DNA of 64,000 bases, taken from Deefgea rivuli DSM 18356 (GTDB lineage Bacteria > Pseudomonadota > Gammaproteobacteria > Burkholderiales > Chitinibacteraceae). Under the pieces are notes generated by a model, which saw only the letters and a list, made by a program, of their open reading frames with translations, was not told where the DNA came from and did not search any database. The translations under genes were made by a program, and so were the position numbers. This document shows, one piece after another, positions 1 to 9,726 of this stretch (the first letter of the stretch is position 1; the number at the start of each line of letters is the position of its first letter). The stretch lies in the NCBI RefSeq assembly GCF_000620145.1, contig NZ_KK211082.1, forward strand, positions 305,198-369,197. Reading direction: 5' to 3'.

Positions 1-14
1 AACACAAGCCAATA

Positions 15-49
15 AAAAAGGCATGTAGACTAAAGTCTCATGCCTTTTT
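15..49. terminator. Intrinsic terminator after the GntR gene
   Basis: An 11-bp stem with GGCATG/CATGCC at its core is flanked by A and T runs on both sides, so it can work in both directions. It lies just past the stop codon of the minus-strand GntR gene, whose transcript it probably ends. Confidence 0.75.
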
Positions 50-68
50 ATTGAATTTAAACCTTAGA

Positions 69-809
69 TTATCTATAAAGCTCGACGACAAAATCATAGT
101 AGTCACTGCGGAACCACGAATGAGTCAACTCAATCGCCGCACCATCCTCCAAATACCCAACCCTAGTTAAATGCAGCATCGCAGCCCCCTTCTCAACCCC
201 GGTAAGTTTAGCCAACTCTTCTGATGCATTTACAGCGCCAATATTCTGAATCGCTCGCACCACGCTCATATTCGCTTCACGCATATATTCATACAGAGAT
301 TCACCAATGAGTTCAGGTTCAGGCAGGTAGTGATAAGGAATCGAGGTATATTCGACCGCCATCACCACCTCATTCGCCAACCGCAAGCGCTCTAAATGAG
401 CAATACGGCTGTTGGGCGTGAGATTCAAACGCAGTAATTCTTCTGAGCCCGCCAAAGCAATTTCGCGCTTTAACCATTTTGAAGACGGCCGAAACCCACG
501 CTGCTTTAACATTTCCGACAAATTGGTAAGGCGAGTCAGTGGTTGCTCAAGTTTCGGTGTGATATACGTACCCGAACCTTGGCGACGCAAAATCAGTCCT
601 TGCTCGAACAATAAATCTAGCGCTTTACGCGCGGTGACTCGCGAAATCCCCAAAACATCGCAAAACATTCGCTCAGAAGGCAGAGGATCATCCGCCTTCC
701 AGAAACCCGCATGAATCGCTGCGGCAAGCTTATGGCCAAACTGCAAATACAGTGGCGTTGCACTGTCACTATCTGGCTTGAGTACCAAAAGCTTGTTTTG
801 ATTTTGCAT
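69..809 (-). CDS. GntR-family transcriptional regulator with UTRA domain
   Basis: Transcription factor of the HutC/UTRA branch of GntR. Residues about 10-80 form the winged helix-turn-helix (LPSERMFCDVLGISRVTAR contains the recognition helix) and residues about 95-240 the UTRA effector domain. At 246 residues it has the usual family size. The start follows a GGAG about 7 bases upstream. It lies downstream of a BadF-type sugar kinase on the same strand. UTRA regulators of the NagR/DasR type bind phosphorylated amino sugars, so control of GlcNAc or chitin use is a reasonable inference, but the effector cannot be read from sequence. No operator was identified. Confidence 0.88.
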   Translation of the reverse strand: MQNQNKLLVLKPDSDSATPLYLQFGHKLAAAIHAGFWKADDPLPSERMFCDVLGISRVTARKALDLLFEQGLILRRQGSGTYITPKLEQPLTRLTNLSEMLKQRGFRPSSKWLKREIALAGSEELLRLNLTPNSRIAHLERLRLANEVVMAVEYTSIPYHYLPEPELIGESLYEYMREANMSVVRAIQNIGAVNASEELAKLTGVEKGAAMLHLTRVGYLEDGAAIELTHSWFRSDYYDFVVELYR

Positions 810-837
810 CCCCTGCTCCTGTTGTTAAGTACTCGTG

Positions 838-920
838 TAAAAGTTTTATGGCAAGGTGTAGAAGCCGCAGACAGCACATCGAGTACGGCAAGGCGATACA
901 ACGACGCAAGAAAACTTTTG
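838..920. repeat. Copy 1 of an 81-83 bp intergenic imperfect palindrome
   Basis: The element starts AAAAGTTTT and ends AAAACTTTTG and fills the gap between the kinase and GntR genes. The inner part GGCAAGGTGT...CGCAGACA is shared with the copy at 2791, and the centre GTACGGCAAG with the copy at 5423. It could fold in mRNA and separate expression of the two genes. Confidence 0.7.
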
Positions 921-926
921 CTTATG

Positions 927-1805
927 CTACTTAAACTCACGGGCGATTAAAATCAAAGCACCAGCACATGAATCTTTTTGCGCGCGCGAAGTGCTGGCCA
1001 AAAACGCGGCAGGCATATACGGGCGCAAGGCTTCAGATAAACCACCGCCACAAATCGCAATTGGCAAATCCGGCGTCGATGCACGTAAGGCTAAACCAAT
1101 ATTTTCAATTTCCTGACCTGCATCCAGCAAAAAAGCTTTAGCATATTCATCTGACTCACCAAACTGCACCACGGCAGGCGATAAAGTAGCGCATTCGCTT
1201 TGCTTCATCTTACCCATCCACTCAAACACTTTTTCGCGCGTATCACCCGTGATCGACAGGAGTTTTTCACCAAATGCGGTCACAGGACGGCGACCATCCA
1301 TAATTCTTTGCACGTGATTAATCGCTTTCAAACCCAAATAAGCACCCGAGCCTTCATCCGACGTTGGGAAACCCCAGCCGCCCACTTCAAGCCGCGTACC
1401 GTCGCTCAGCCAAGCTTCACCAATCGAGCCGGTTCCAATTGCAATAATCCCGCCATGTAAACCATCGTGTGCACCGAGCAAAGTAGAATAACCATCGGTT
1501 TCTACGATAATTTTGGCAAAGCCTGGATTCTTAGCGGTAAATTCATCTGCCCATGCCTTTACTGTCACACCAGACAAGCCAAAACCGACTGCACATTGAG
1601 AGAAATCCGGCTCATCAATACCCAAAGCTTTAAAACCATCGCGAATCGCCTGCGTAATATTAGTCCAAGCTTTATCCACGCCCTGCCCCAATGCCGACGG
1701 GCCGGCTTCAGCGCGCAGTTTTTCTACACCATCCAAACCTGCGATACAAATCCGTGTGCCTGTACCACCACCATCGACACCAATCAAATACTGAATATTG
1801 CTCAT
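927..1805 (-). CDS. BadF/BadG-family sugar kinase (probable N-acetylglucosamine/glucosamine kinase)
   Basis: ATP-dependent kinase of the ASKHA fold, BadF/BadG/BcrA/BcrD family, the group containing bacterial and mammalian GlcNAc kinases. The amino terminus GVDGGGTGTRICIAG is the phosphate-1 loop; AIGTGSIGEAW is the second phosphate loop; ICGGGLSEALRPYM is the adenosine loop near the C-terminus. The start (MSNIQYLIG) is chosen over an in-frame ATG 22 codons upstream because AGAAGGA precedes it at good spacing, giving 292 residues. It precedes the GntR regulator on the same strand, which suggests a small amino-sugar module. Substrate specificity is inferred. Confidence 0.85.
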   Translation of the reverse strand: MSNIQYLIGVDGGGTGTRICIAGLDGVEKLRAEAGPSALGQGVDKAWTNITQAIRDGFKALGIDEPDFSQCAVGFGLSGVTVKAWADEFTAKNPGFAKIIVETDGYSTLLGAHDGLHGGIIAIGTGSIGEAWLSDGTRLEVGGWGFPTSDEGSGAYLGLKAINHVQRIMDGRRPVTAFGEKLLSITGDTREKVFEWMGKMKQSECATLSPAVVQFGESDEYAKAFLLDAGQEIENIGLALRASTPDLPIAICGGGLSEALRPYMPAAFLASTSRAQKDSCAGALILIAREFK

Positions 1806-2011
1806 TTTTCTTATCCTTCTTCTAATTGAGAGAAGCCTGAATCCCAACAAGGTAAGGGACTTGCAGACCACTTTGGGCGTTTGAAATAAATAAAATTAAA
1901 CTAAACCAACAAAACCAAGCATTGCGCGCCATGTTGCGACTGAAATATCAACGCAATAAAAGTACCAATTTAGTCAGCCTATCGTTAATTGTCAATTCAG
2001 CGCGCCATAAA

Positions 2012-2035
2012 AAACGCCCGATTCCTCGGGCGTTT
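2012..2035. terminator. Intrinsic terminator after cysH
   Basis: A 10-bp stem AAACGCCCGA/TCGGGCGTTT with a 4-base loop. Read on the minus strand it is followed by TTTTTTAT. It lies between the end of cysH and the upstream region of the sugar kinase. Confidence 0.8.
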
Positions 2036-2053
2036 GTTTTCAAACAACAGTCT

Positions 2054-2758
2054 CTATTTCAAAATACTCACTGCGGCACTTTTTACATGCAAACCGCACT
2101 CTTTATTTTCTGGATTTTCCCACCACCAACGCCCTGCTCGAACGTCTTCACCCATCGCAATCGGCCGCGTACAGGGCGCGCAGCCAATTGACGGTACATG
2201 TTGATCATGCAATTTATTGTAGGGGATATTATTCTCGCGAATATAGGCCCAAACTTCTTTTTCAGTCCATTCAATCAAAGGATTGAATTTCTCTAAGCCG
2301 TTACCCGCATCAAACTCTTGGTAGCCCAAATCGGTACGCGTTGGCGATTGCTCACGGCGCAAACCGGTAATCCAGGCTTTCTGCCCATTCAGTGCACGCT
2401 GCAAAGGTTCAATTTTACGGATATGGCAGCACGACTTACGCAATTCAACCGAATCATAAAACGCATTGATCCCATTTGAATTCACATACGCTTCAACCGC
2501 TGCGGTATTCGGAAAGTAAACTTGAATCGGGTGCGTTGGGTAAGCCACAGCGACTTCTTGCATCAAAGTATAGGTTTCTGCTGGCAAGCGCCCCGTATCC
2601 AAACTAAAAATTTTCACCGCGACATTGTGCTGAGCGAGCAAATGCGTAATCACCATATCTTCTGCGCCAAACGAGTTGGCAAATACCGCCGGACTATACT
2701 CGGCGGCGATGCGCTCCAATAAAGCAATCGTCTCAGATAGTTTTTGTGCGAAGTCCAT
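2054..2758 (-). CDS. cysH: Assimilatory APS/PAPS reductase CysH
   Basis: Reduces activated sulfate (APS or PAPS) to sulfite in the cytoplasm during cysteine synthesis. The protein has 234 residues with the PP-loop start ANSFGAED and the active-site ECGLH (Cys about 221). Cys110-Cys111 (KSCCHIRK) and Cys193/Cys196 (CAPC) are the ligand set of the [4Fe-4S] cluster found in APS-type reductases and absent from enterobacterial PAPS reductases, so APS is the likely substrate. A sulfite-exporter-family permease and cysB lie next to it, which supports a sulfur-assimilation group. Confidence 0.94.
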   Translation of the reverse strand: MDFAQKLSETIALLERIAAEYSPAVFANSFGAEDMVITHLLAQHNVAVKIFSLDTGRLPAETYTLMQEVAVAYPTHPIQVYFPNTAAVEAYVNSNGINAFYDSVELRKSCCHIRKIEPLQRALNGQKAWITGLRREQSPTRTDLGYQEFDAGNGLEKFNPLIEWTEKEVWAYIRENNIPYNKLHDQHVPSIGCAPCTRPIAMGEDVRAGRWWWENPENKECGLHVKSAAVSILK

Positions 2759-2790
2759 TTCAAATCCCCGAATTTAAGTACTTATATATT

Positions 2791-2849
2791 AAAGCTTTAT
2801 GGCAAGGTGTCGATGTCGCAGACAATGCAACGATGCAAGAAGGCTTTTT
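2791..2849. repeat. Shortened copy 2 of the 81-83 bp intergenic palindrome
   Basis: Begins AAAGCTTTATGGCAAGGTGT and ends AAGGCTTTTTTG. It matches copy 1 (838-920) at both ends but lacks about 23 central bases around the GTACGGC core. It lies between the TauE-like gene and cysH. Confidence 0.65.
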
Positions 2850-2857
2850 TGCCTATT

Positions 2858-3646
2858 TTAAAAAACTAATTTGTAACCAATAAACACCAGCATCGTTGCC
2901 AAGCAAGGCCGCAGCACATTATCAGAAATACGTCCTGACAAATGGCTACCAAAATAGATGCCTGGCAATGAGCCCATCAACAAATAGGCCAGCAAAGTCC
3001 AATCCATATTGCCCATACTGGCGTGGCCCAAACCCGCCACCAAGGTCAACGGCACCGCATGCGCGATTTCAGTGCCGACTAAGCGTTTGGTCGTCATCAA
3101 TGGATACAATAAGAACAAAGCCACGGTGCCCAAAGCGCCAGCGCCAATCGATGTCAGCGTCACAATAGCGCCGAGCAAGACGCCCGTTATCACAGTCAAT
3201 AAATTCAAACGCGAACCGCTCAACGTAAATTGATCACCCGCATGTTTTTGCGCAAATGCAATAATTTGCTGCTTAAACACAATCGCCACAGCGGTAAACA
3301 ACAGCGCCCAGCCTAGCGCATGTTTAATCACCGCATTCATCACCTGAGTATCAGTATGCAAATTATGCAGCACCAAAAGCGTAATCGCCGCAGCCGGAAC
3401 GCTGCCCAGCGCCAGCCAACCTGTGATTTTCCAGTCGATATTCTTATTTTTCTGATGGACAAACACACCGCCGGCTTTAGTAATCGCCGCGTAGAGCAAA
3501 TCTGTACCGACCGCTGCGGCGGGCGGAATGCCAAACCAAAGCAAAATCGGCGTCATTAATGAGCCGCCGCCAACGCCCGTCATACCCACAATAAAGCCAA
3601 CAACCAAGCCTGCGACGATAAAACCTAGCATTCCTACATCAAGCAT
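2858..3646 (-). CDS. TauE/SafE-family sulfite exporter or sulfate permease
   Basis: Integral membrane protein of 262 residues with about eight hydrophobic segments. The amino terminus GFIVAGLVVGFIVGMTGVGGGSL-type repeat and its second-half counterpart TLTSIGAGALG are the duplicated signature of the TauE/SafE (DUF81) family, whose members move sulfite, sulfate or organosulfonates across the inner membrane. Its position between cysH and divergent cysB points to sulfur-anion transport for assimilation. Direction of transport and substrate are inferred from context. Confidence 0.88.
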   Translation of the reverse strand: MLDVGMLGFIVAGLVVGFIVGMTGVGGGSLMTPILLWFGIPPAAAVGTDLLYAAITKAGGVFVHQKNKNIDWKITGWLALGSVPAAAITLLVLHNLHTDTQVMNAVIKHALGWALLFTAVAIVFKQQIIAFAQKHAGDQFTLSGSRLNLLTVITGVLLGAIVTLTSIGAGALGTVALFLLYPLMTTKRLVGTEIAHAVPLTLVAGLGHASMGNMDWTLLAYLLMGSLPGIYFGSHLSGRISDNVLRPCLATMLVFIGYKLVF

Positions 3647-3784
3647 TCTCTAACTCCATAGCCAACCCTAAATCGCCATTCATCAGCGGGATTTATTCAG
3701 CCTGGCATCATAACAATTTTACTTATAACGCCTTAGACAAATATGTTACGATTTTAGAACTAGAAATTCTCAGCGAGACGCAAA

Positions 3785-4720
3785 ATGAAATTACAACAAC
3801 TCCGATATTTAGTTGAAGTCGCCAAACAAGGTCTAAATGTATCCGAAGCCGCTGAGAAATTACACACATCGCAGCCCGGTATCTCGAAGCAAATCCGCCT
3901 GCTTGAAGATGAACTCGGTGTACAAATCTTTATCCGTAATGGCAAACGCGTCGTCGATGTGACCGCGCCAGGGCGAGAAATTCTGCGCATTGCCGAACGT
4001 ATTTTACTGCAATCGCAAAATCTAAAACGAATTGGCGAAGAATTTGTGAATGTCGAAGGCGGTAGCCTGACGATTGCGACGACACATACCCAAGCGCGTT
4101 ACGCGCTACCGAAAACAATCCAAACTTTTCTGCAGCGTTACCCCAAAGTTCGGCTGTCGATTAAACAAGGTAGCCCGACGCAGATTTCAGAAATGGTTGT
4201 CGATGGTAGCGCCGATATTGCGATTGCGACAGAAGGGATCGACCATTATCCAGAGCTGGCGATGCTCGATTGCTATAGCTGGAATCGCAGTGTCGTCGTG
4301 CCTAAAGCGCATCCGCTGACTGAAATGAATCGCCCCATCACACTGCACGACATCGCCGCTTGGCCACTGATTACTTACGATTTTGCTTTTGCTGGCCGCT
4401 CAAAAATTAACCGCGCGTTTGAGGCGAAAGATTTAACACCCAATGTCGTGCTGACTGCCATCGATTCTGACGTGATTAAAACTTATGTCGGTTTAGGGCT
4501 AGGTATTGGTATCTTGGCTAGCATGGCGTTTGAGCCCGAGCGGGATACCCTGCTCACTGCAATTGATGTGAGCCATTTATTTGAAGCCTCAACCACACGG
4601 ATTGGTATCCGCAAAGATGCTTATTTACGTGGCTATGGTTATGACTTTATTGAACTATTCGCACCACACCTGAATCGCCATGTCGTTCAGGCCGCATTAT
4701 TGTGTGAAGCAGAAGATTAA
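3785..4720 (+). CDS. cysB: LysR-type regulator CysB
   Basis: LysR-type activator of cysteine-regulon genes, responding to N-acetylserine/O-acetylserine in known homologues. Residues 1-62 are the HTH (MKLQQLRYLVEVAKQGLNVS, then SEAAEKLHTSQPGISKQI), which is the CysB/Cbl form rather than a generic LysR. The effector domain contains TTHTQARYALP and the GSP loop (KQGSPTQI) typical of CysB. Length 311 is close to the family norm of about 324. It is divergent from the TauE-like permease across a 138-base gap, a common arrangement for a LysR regulator and its target. Confidence 0.92.
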   Translation: MKLQQLRYLVEVAKQGLNVSEAAEKLHTSQPGISKQIRLLEDELGVQIFIRNGKRVVDVTAPGREILRIAERILLQSQNLKRIGEEFVNVEGGSLTIATTHTQARYALPKTIQTFLQRYPKVRLSIKQGSPTQISEMVVDGSADIAIATEGIDHYPELAMLDCYSWNRSVVVPKAHPLTEMNRPITLHDIAAWPLITYDFAFAGRSKINRAFEAKDLTPNVVLTAIDSDVIKTYVGLGLGIGILASMAFEPERDTLLTAIDVSHLFEASTTRIGIRKDAYLRGYGYDFIELFAPHLNRHVVQAALLCEAED

Positions 4721-4737
4721 ACTAATAATATATAGAT

Positions 4738-4786
4738 AGGTATTGCCACCTAGCCTTTAATTATTAATGTCTACATGGCAATACCC
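4738..4786. repeat. 49-bp paired-motif element: AGGTAT..ATACCC
   Basis: Family definition used for the entries below: a left motif (G/A)GGTAT(A/T) and a right motif (A/T)ATACC(C/T) that are inverted copies, always 49 bp from end to end, with a loosely conserved core (a CTAG-like block near base 14, A/T-rich centre, CTAC near base 34). This copy has one mismatch (A for the first G) and extended pairing ends GGTATTGCC/GGCAATACC. It lies between the convergent cysB and Nudix genes and may also help end their transcripts. Confidence 0.7.
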
Positions 4787-4796
4787 AGCATCCAAA

Positions 4797-5363
4797 TTAT
4801 AGCAAGCCTTTTTGCTGCGCCCAGAATATGCCGCTCACCGTTTTTGCATCCGTGATGCTGCCATCCAATACGCCCGCGACCAGCTCGGTCATGCTCATGC
4901 TGATGCTTTCTAAAAATTCGCCATCATCGAGCTGCTTTTCACCCGCACTTAAATCCTGCGCTAAAAACAGATGAATTTCTTCATCGGTATACGAAATAAT
5001 GGGATGAATGACGCCGAGATATTCCCACGATGCCGCCGTATAGCCCGTCTCTTCCAGCAACTCGCGTTGCGCGCAGGCGAGCGGCTTTTCATTTGGATCT
5101 AGCTTTCCAGCAGGAAACTCAATAAATACCCGATCTAGTGGGTAGCGAAATTGCCGCTCCAGCAAAAGCCGACCATCGGGCAATTGCGGAATAATCATCA
5201 CAGCGCCGGGATGCTTGATGTATTCGCGTGTGGCGGTCGAGCCATCCGGCAAACGAACCGTATCGCAAAATGCGTTCAATAATTTGCCTTTAAATAGCGG
5301 CTGGCTAGAAATTTTCTTTTCAATTAAATGGCGATCTACTGAATCAGACATCATTATTTCCAT
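4797..5363 (-). CDS. Nudix hydrolase, ADP-ribose pyrophosphatase type
   Basis: Hydrolyses nucleoside-diphosphate derivatives, probably ADP-ribose, to AMP and ribose 5-phosphate. The Nudix box is complete: GKLDPNEKPLACAQRELLEE followed by TGY. The upstream sequence FRYPLDRVFIEFPAG is typical of the NudF/YffH group. Length 188 is normal. The first ATG (5363) lies directly against the T-run of a terminator hairpin; ATG codons at 5354 and 5351 are alternatives. No clear Shine-Dalgarno precedes the first one; GGA in ATGGAAATA could serve the later ones. Confidence 0.9.
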   Translation of the reverse strand: MEIMMSDSVDRHLIEKKISSQPLFKGKLLNAFCDTVRLPDGSTATREYIKHPGAVMIIPQLPDGRLLLERQFRYPLDRVFIEFPAGKLDPNEKPLACAQRELLEETGYTAASWEYLGVIHPIISYTDEEIHLFLAQDLSAGEKQLDDGEFLESISMSMTELVAGVLDGSITDAKTVSGIFWAQQKGLL

Positions 5364-5390
5364 AAAAAAAGGCGACCTTAATGGTCGCCT
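5364..5390 (-). terminator. Intrinsic terminator abutting the Nudix start codon
   Basis: On the minus strand an 8-bp stem AGGCGACC/GGTCGCCT with a 5-base loop is followed by seven T residues. It ends transcription coming from glgP. The T-run touches the first ATG of the Nudix gene, so a readthrough or leader transcript of that gene would contain the hairpin. Confidence 0.8.
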
Positions 5391-5422
5391 AGTTTAACGC
5401 GTTTATAGCCTTACAATCGGTA

Positions 5423-5504
5423 CAAAAGTGTTCTAACAAGTCGCGGCATCGAAGACAGTACAAATCGTACGGCAAGATGGCGCAACACAGCTAGAAAACT
5501 TTTG
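5423..5504. repeat. Copy 3 of the 81-83 bp intergenic palindrome
   Basis: Starts CAAAAGTGTT and ends AAAACTTTTG, with centre GACAGTACAAATCGTACGG. It nearly matches the reverse complement of the copy at 35029 across the centre. It lies just downstream of glgP, ahead of the terminator at 5364-5390. Confidence 0.75.
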
Positions 5505-5513
5505 TCTTAATGC

Positions 5514-7967
5514 TTAAAGTTTGACCGGTTTGGTGTACCAAATCCGATCCGCATACTCTTTAATCGTACGATCTGATGAAAAATGTCCCATGCCGGCAAC
5601 GTTGTAAATCGCTTTTTTCGCCCATTCGTCCGGTTTAGCATACAGTGCATCCACTTTGGCTTGTGTCGCTACGTAGGATTCAAAATCAGCCAACAGTTGA
5701 TAATGATCACCCCAGTTCACCAACACATCAAAAATCACACGGTAACGCTCTGGCTCAGTGGGGCTAAAGTAACCTGAAGCCAGCATATTGAGCGTATCGC
5801 GCAAATCTTTATTGCCTTCGTACAGCGCACGTGGGTTGTAGCCATTGGCGCGCAGCGCGGCGACTTCTTCGGTGGTATTGCCGAAAATAAACATATTATC
5901 CGCGCCGACGGCATCTTGCATTTCAACGTTAGCACCATCGAGCGTGCCAATCGTCAACGCGCCATTCAGCGCAAATTTCATATTACCCGTGCCCGATGCT
6001 TCAGTACCCGCAGTCGAAATTTGCTCGGACAAATCAGCAGCCGGAATAATGATTTCAGCCAAACTCACACTGTAATTAGGCAAAAACACGACTTTGAGTT
6101 TGTCGCCAATTCGGCTGTCATTATTGATTTTGATACCGACATCGTTAATCAGCTGAATTACCAATTTCGCCATGTGGTAGGCCGAAGCGGCTTTACCCGC
6201 AAAAATCACCACGCGCGGCTGCCAGTTTTTTTCTGGATTGGCCAAAATTTGGTTGTAACGCGTAATCACATGCAACACGTTCAGCAACTGGCGTTTGTAT
6301 TCATGAATCCGTTTCACTTGCACATCAAACAGCGCATGCGGATTAATCACGCCGCCTAAAGTACGCGCTACATAGCTCGCCAAGCGTTTTTTGTTTTCGA
6401 GCTTCGCTTCACGGAAAGCTTCAACAAATTGCGGAAAATCAGCCGACGCTTTGAGCTCTGCCAATTCATCCAAATTAGCGCGCCAAGTTTGGCCAATCGC
6501 GCCATCAATTAATTTAGATAGCGATGGATTCGCCAGTGCCAACCAGCGGCGCGGCGTTACGCCATTGGTCACATTGGTAAAGCGCTCTGGATAGAGACGC
6601 GCAAAGTCGGCAAAAATCGACTCAACCATCAAGTCCGAATGCAGTGCCGAAACACCGTTGATTTTATGGCTGCCGACCACGGCCAAATACGCCATACGCA
6701 CTTTGCGATCACCGTGCTCTTCAATCAATGAGACGCGGCGCATAAACTCGGCATCGTTCGGCACGGCCAGCGCAACTTCTTTTAGGAAGATTTCATTAAT
6801 ATCAAAAATGATTTTCAAATGCCGTGGCAACAAACGCCCCAGCATATCCACCGGCCAAGTTTCTAGCGCTTCGGACATCAAAGTGTGATTGGTATAACTA
6901 AACACCTTGCCCGTCATTGCCCATGCTTCATCCCACTCGTAATTGTAATCATCGAGCAAAATCCGCATCAATTCAGGAATCGCCAGCACCGGATGCGTAT
7001 CGTTCAAGTGAATCGCCACTTTGTCTTCGAGGCGATCTAAATTGTCATGCGTGCTTAAATAGCGGTGGATAATGTCTTGTAAACTCGCTGCGACAAAGAA
7101 ATATTCTTGGCGCAAACGCAATTCTTTACCAACGTAAGTTGAATCATCTGGGTACAACACGCGCGATACATTTTCCGACAGATTTTTCTCTTCCACCGCC
7201 GAGAAATAATCACCTTGATTGAATTTGGATAAATTAATTTCACGCGTCGAACGCGCCGTCCACAAACGCAAAGTATTGGTCGATTTGGTCGCATAACCCG
7301 GAATAATAATATCGTGCGCGACAGCCAATACATCGTTTTGGCTATCCAGCCAGCGTACTTTTTTGCCTTCTTGCTCTAAGCGACCGCCAAAACGCACGCG
7401 GTAGCACACTTCATCGCGCGGGAAATCGACGATATTCACCGAGCCCAACCACGTATCCGGCACTTCAACTTGGCGACCTTCGATAATGCGTTGTTTAAAC
7501 ATCCCGAATTGATAACGAATCCCATAGCCCATGCCCGGAATACCCAGCGTCGCCATTGAATCCAAGAAACACGCGGCCAAGCGGCCTAAACCGCCATTGC
7601 CCAAGGCGGCATCCGGCTCCATGCCGACCAGCTCGTCGTAATCCACGCCCATTTCATCCAGTGCAGCCCGCACCACGTCTTCCATATCCAAAGCCAGCAA
7701 GGCATTGGATAGCGCACGACCAATCAAAAACTCCATTGAGAGATAATAAACGCGCTTCAAATCTTGCGAATATTGCGCGCGCGTCGTTTCCATCCAGCGC
7801 TCAACCATTTGATCGCGTACCGCCAAGAATGTCGCTTCCATCCAATCTTTCGGCTGCGCCGCGCGTGGGTCTTTCCCTATCGAATACATTAATTTATTAG
7901 CGATGGCTTTTTTCATCGTCTCAGCATCATGCTGGCTAGTAGAATCGTACTGGAAAGGCAAACTCAT
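5514..7967 (-). CDS. glgP: Glycogen/maltodextrin phosphorylase GlgP
   Basis: Releases glucose 1-phosphate from non-reducing ends of glycogen by phosphorolysis. The pyridoxal-phosphate site [19 protein letters not shown] contains the Schiff-base lysine; [15 protein letters not shown] and [12 protein letters not shown] are further signatures. The start at MSLPFQYDS (817 residues) is chosen because TAGGAG lies about 8 bases upstream; the in-frame extension of 18 residues has no such site. It is the last gene of the glycogen group, separated from glgA by 133 bases that hold a degenerate 49-bp element, so it may have its own promoter. Confidence 0.96.
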   Translation of the reverse strand: MSLPFQYDSTSQHDAETMKKAIANKLMYSIGKDPRAAQPKDWMEATFLAVRDQMVERWMETTRAQYSQDLKRVYYLSMEFLIGRALSNALLALDMEDVVRAALDEMGVDYDELVGMEPDAALGNGGLGRLAACFLDSMATLGIPGMGYGIRYQFGMFKQRIIEGRQVEVPDTWLGSVNIVDFPRDEVCYRVRFGGRLEQEGKKVRWLDSQNDVLAVAHDIIIPGYATKSTNTLRLWTARSTREINLSKFNQGDYFSAVEEKNLSENVSRVLYPDDSTYVGKELRLRQEYFFVAASLQDIIHRYLSTHDNLDRLEDKVAIHLNDTHPVLAIPELMRILLDDYNYEWDEAWAMTGKVFSYTNHTLMSEALETWPVDMLGRLLPRHLKIIFDINEIFLKEVALAVPNDAEFMRRVSLIEEHGDRKVRMAYLAVVGSHKINGVSALHSDLMVESIFADFARLYPERFTNVTNGVTPRRWLALANPSLSKLIDGAIGQTWRANLDELAELKASADFPQFVEAFREAKLENKKRLASYVARTLGGVINPHALFDVQVKRIHEYKRQLLNVLHVITRYNQILANPEKNWQPRVVIFAGKAASAYHMAKLVIQLINDVGIKINNDSRIGDKLKVVFLPNYSVSLAEIIIPAADLSEQISTAGTEASGTGNMKFALNGALTIGTLDGANVEMQDAVGADNMFIFGNTTEEVAALRANGYNPRALYEGNKDLRDTLNMLASGYFSPTEPERYRVIFDVLVNWGDHYQLLADFESYVATQAKVDALYAKPDEWAKKAIYNVAGMGHFSSDRTIKEYADRIWYTKPVKL

Positions 7968-8021
7968 AGAGAAACTCCTAATTAGGAAGAAGCATGACGT
8001 AAAACGTAAAAGTAATAACAA

Positions 8022-8070
8022 AGGTATATCAATGTAGGCTCTATCTAATAAGTCCTACACAAACATACAC
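8022..8070. repeat. Degenerate 49-bp paired-motif element: AGGTAT..ATACAC
   Basis: Left end AGGTATATC, centre TAATAAGTCCTACA and right end CATACAC. The core resembles the copy at 26528 (TAATAATGCCTACA), which supports common origin although the last motif has drifted. Upstream of glgP. Confidence 0.5.
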
Positions 8071-8100
8071 ACAGCTTCACGTTTCACAGCTCACAAACTT

Positions 8101-9534
8101 TTATGCGCCCAGCGCACGATATAAATCACAATATTGCGCAGCGGCGGTATGCCAGCCAAAGTCGGCATTCATGCCTTGTTGGCGTACTGCTTTCCATTCT
8201 TTGGGGCGTGCCCAAAGCGCAAAAATTCTACGAATACCCCGGGTGAGTTCTTCACTGGAGAACTCATCAAATATAGCCCCGGTGGCAATACCCTCTTGCA
8301 GATTTTCTAAAGAACAATCTACAACCGTGTCGCTCAAGCCACCAACACGGCGCACCAAAGGCAAAGCACCATATTTCAAGCCATAAAGCTGGGTTAAACC
8401 GCAAGGTTCAAAGCGGCTAGGCACCATAATCACATCGCTACCCGCCATAATTTGATGCGAGAACGATTCGTCATAACCAATCTTGACGGCGATTTGACTT
8501 GGATTTTCAGCTGCAGCGACGCGAAACGCAGCTTCCATCGCCGCATCGCCACTACCCAGCAACACAAACTGCCCACCACGATCAGTAATTTCGTGCAGCA
8601 CATCCAATACCAAATGCAGGCCTTTTTGCTCGGTCAAACGGCTCACCACGGCAAACAACGGTTTATCGGCAACCACTTCTAAACCCATCGTTGCCTGCAA
8701 TGCCGCTTTGCATTTAGCCTTGCCTGCAAGCTTGTCGGCGCTGTAACTGGCGGCGATCAGCGCATCGTGTTCGGGATTCCAAATTGCCGCATCCACGCCA
8801 TTGAGCACCCCCGACAACGAACCACCGCGATCACGCAGCAGTCCATCTAATCCGCAACCTTGTTCAGTACCAGTGATTTCCAACGCATACCTTGGCGAGA
8901 CTGTCGTAACGCGATCAGCATAAAAAATGCCGGCTTTCATAAACGACAAATGCCCGTGAAACTCAAGGCCATTCACATCAAAAAAGTGAGCTGGCAAATC
9001 CACCGCCGCAAAATCAGAAGGTGAAAACACGCCCTGATAGGCCAAATTGTGAATCGTAAACACGCTGCGCGCCGGATGCCCCACTGCCGCCAAATACGCT
9101 GGCGCCAAACCAGCATGCCAATCGTGCGCATGCACCACGCCCGGCCGCCAAAAAGCATCGCAACCTTCAGCGAGACGCGCCGCCACCCAGCCTAGCAAAG
9201 CAAAGCGCACATGATTATCAGCATACGGATGATGATTGCCATCTTGATACGGATTGCCGCCGCGCTCGTACAAATGCGGTGCGTCGATCACATACACCGC
9301 AACACCGTCAACGGTGGTGCCAAACAGCAAACGCACCGCACCCGCAAAGGTATCAAAGTGCGCAACTTCACCATCAATCGTCAGCCCAGCGAGAATGGCG
9401 GGAAAACCGGGTAGCAGCACACGAACATCGCAACCCAGTGGCGCTAAAGCAAGCGGCAAAGCACCTGAGACGTCAGCCAAGCCGCCCGTTTTAAGCAAGG
9501 GGAACATTTCGGCGCAAACATGCAGCACACGCAT
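8101..9534 (-). CDS. glgA: Glycogen synthase GlgA
   Basis: GT5 glycosyltransferase that adds glucose from ADP-glucose to the growing alpha-1,4 chain. The N-terminal [17 protein letters not shown] holds the KxGGL ADP-glucose motif; [10 protein letters not shown] and the C-terminal [14 protein letters not shown] are conserved sugar-nucleotide sites. The start at [12 protein letters not shown] gives 477 residues, the classic length; AGGA sits about 9 bases upstream. An ATG three codons earlier (9543) is the alternative. It is on the same strand as glgC, with a 192-base gap carrying a long imperfect hairpin. Confidence 0.95.
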   Translation of the reverse strand: MRVLHVCAEMFPLLKTGGLADVSGALPLALAPLGCDVRVLLPGFPAILAGLTIDGEVAHFDTFAGAVRLLFGTTVDGVAVYVIDAPHLYERGGNPYQDGNHHPYADNHVRFALLGWVAARLAEGCDAFWRPGVVHAHDWHAGLAPAYLAAVGHPARSVFTIHNLAYQGVFSPSDFAAVDLPAHFFDVNGLEFHGHLSFMKAGIFYADRVTTVSPRYALEITGTEQGCGLDGLLRDRGGSLSGVLNGVDAAIWNPEHDALIAASYSADKLAGKAKCKAALQATMGLEVVADKPLFAVVSRLTEQKGLHLVLDVLHEITDRGGQFVLLGSGDAAMEAAFRVAAAENPSQIAVKIGYDESFSHQIMAGSDVIMVPSRFEPCGLTQLYGLKYGALPLVRRVGGLSDTVVDCSLENLQEGIATGAIFDEFSSEELTRGIRRIFALWARPKEWKAVRQQGMNADFGWHTAAAQYCDLYRALGA

Positions 9535-9610
9535 TTTGGACATCCTGTAAAAATTCAAACGATCTAACGGCCTAAGCGCCGCATACGCGCGAATCAAAAA
9601 CAAACCATTG

Positions 9611-9676
9611 GTCCACGAAAGGCACGAAACAAAAGATCACAGAAGGTTTTTGCCCTTGTTTGTGCTTTTCGTGGAC
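9611..9676. repeat. Imperfect inverted repeat between glgA and glgC
   Basis: GTCCACGAAAGGCACGAAAC at the left pairs with GTTTGTGCTTTTCGTGGAC at the right, about 20 bp with a few mismatches and a loop of about 23 bases. It has no T-run. It may be a REP-like element or an mRNA stabiliser between glgC and glgA. Confidence 0.6.
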
Positions 9677-9726
9677 TACGTTTTTAACCTTGATTCAAAG
9701 AGTCTAAGGCGCGTTCTTTACAGCCA

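Noticed and set aside
4501-4550. AGGTAT...ATACCC pair inside cysB
   Set aside because: The end-to-end length is 50 rather than 49 bp and codon use is ordinary, so it was not counted with the 49-bp family.
5916-6359. Plus-strand open frame of 147 codons opposite glgP
   Set aside because: Shadow of glgP on the other strand: no ribosome site, no recognisable domain, and the glgP frame is clearly the coding one. The same holds for the many frames opposite glgC, pgm, glgB, metE and hscA.
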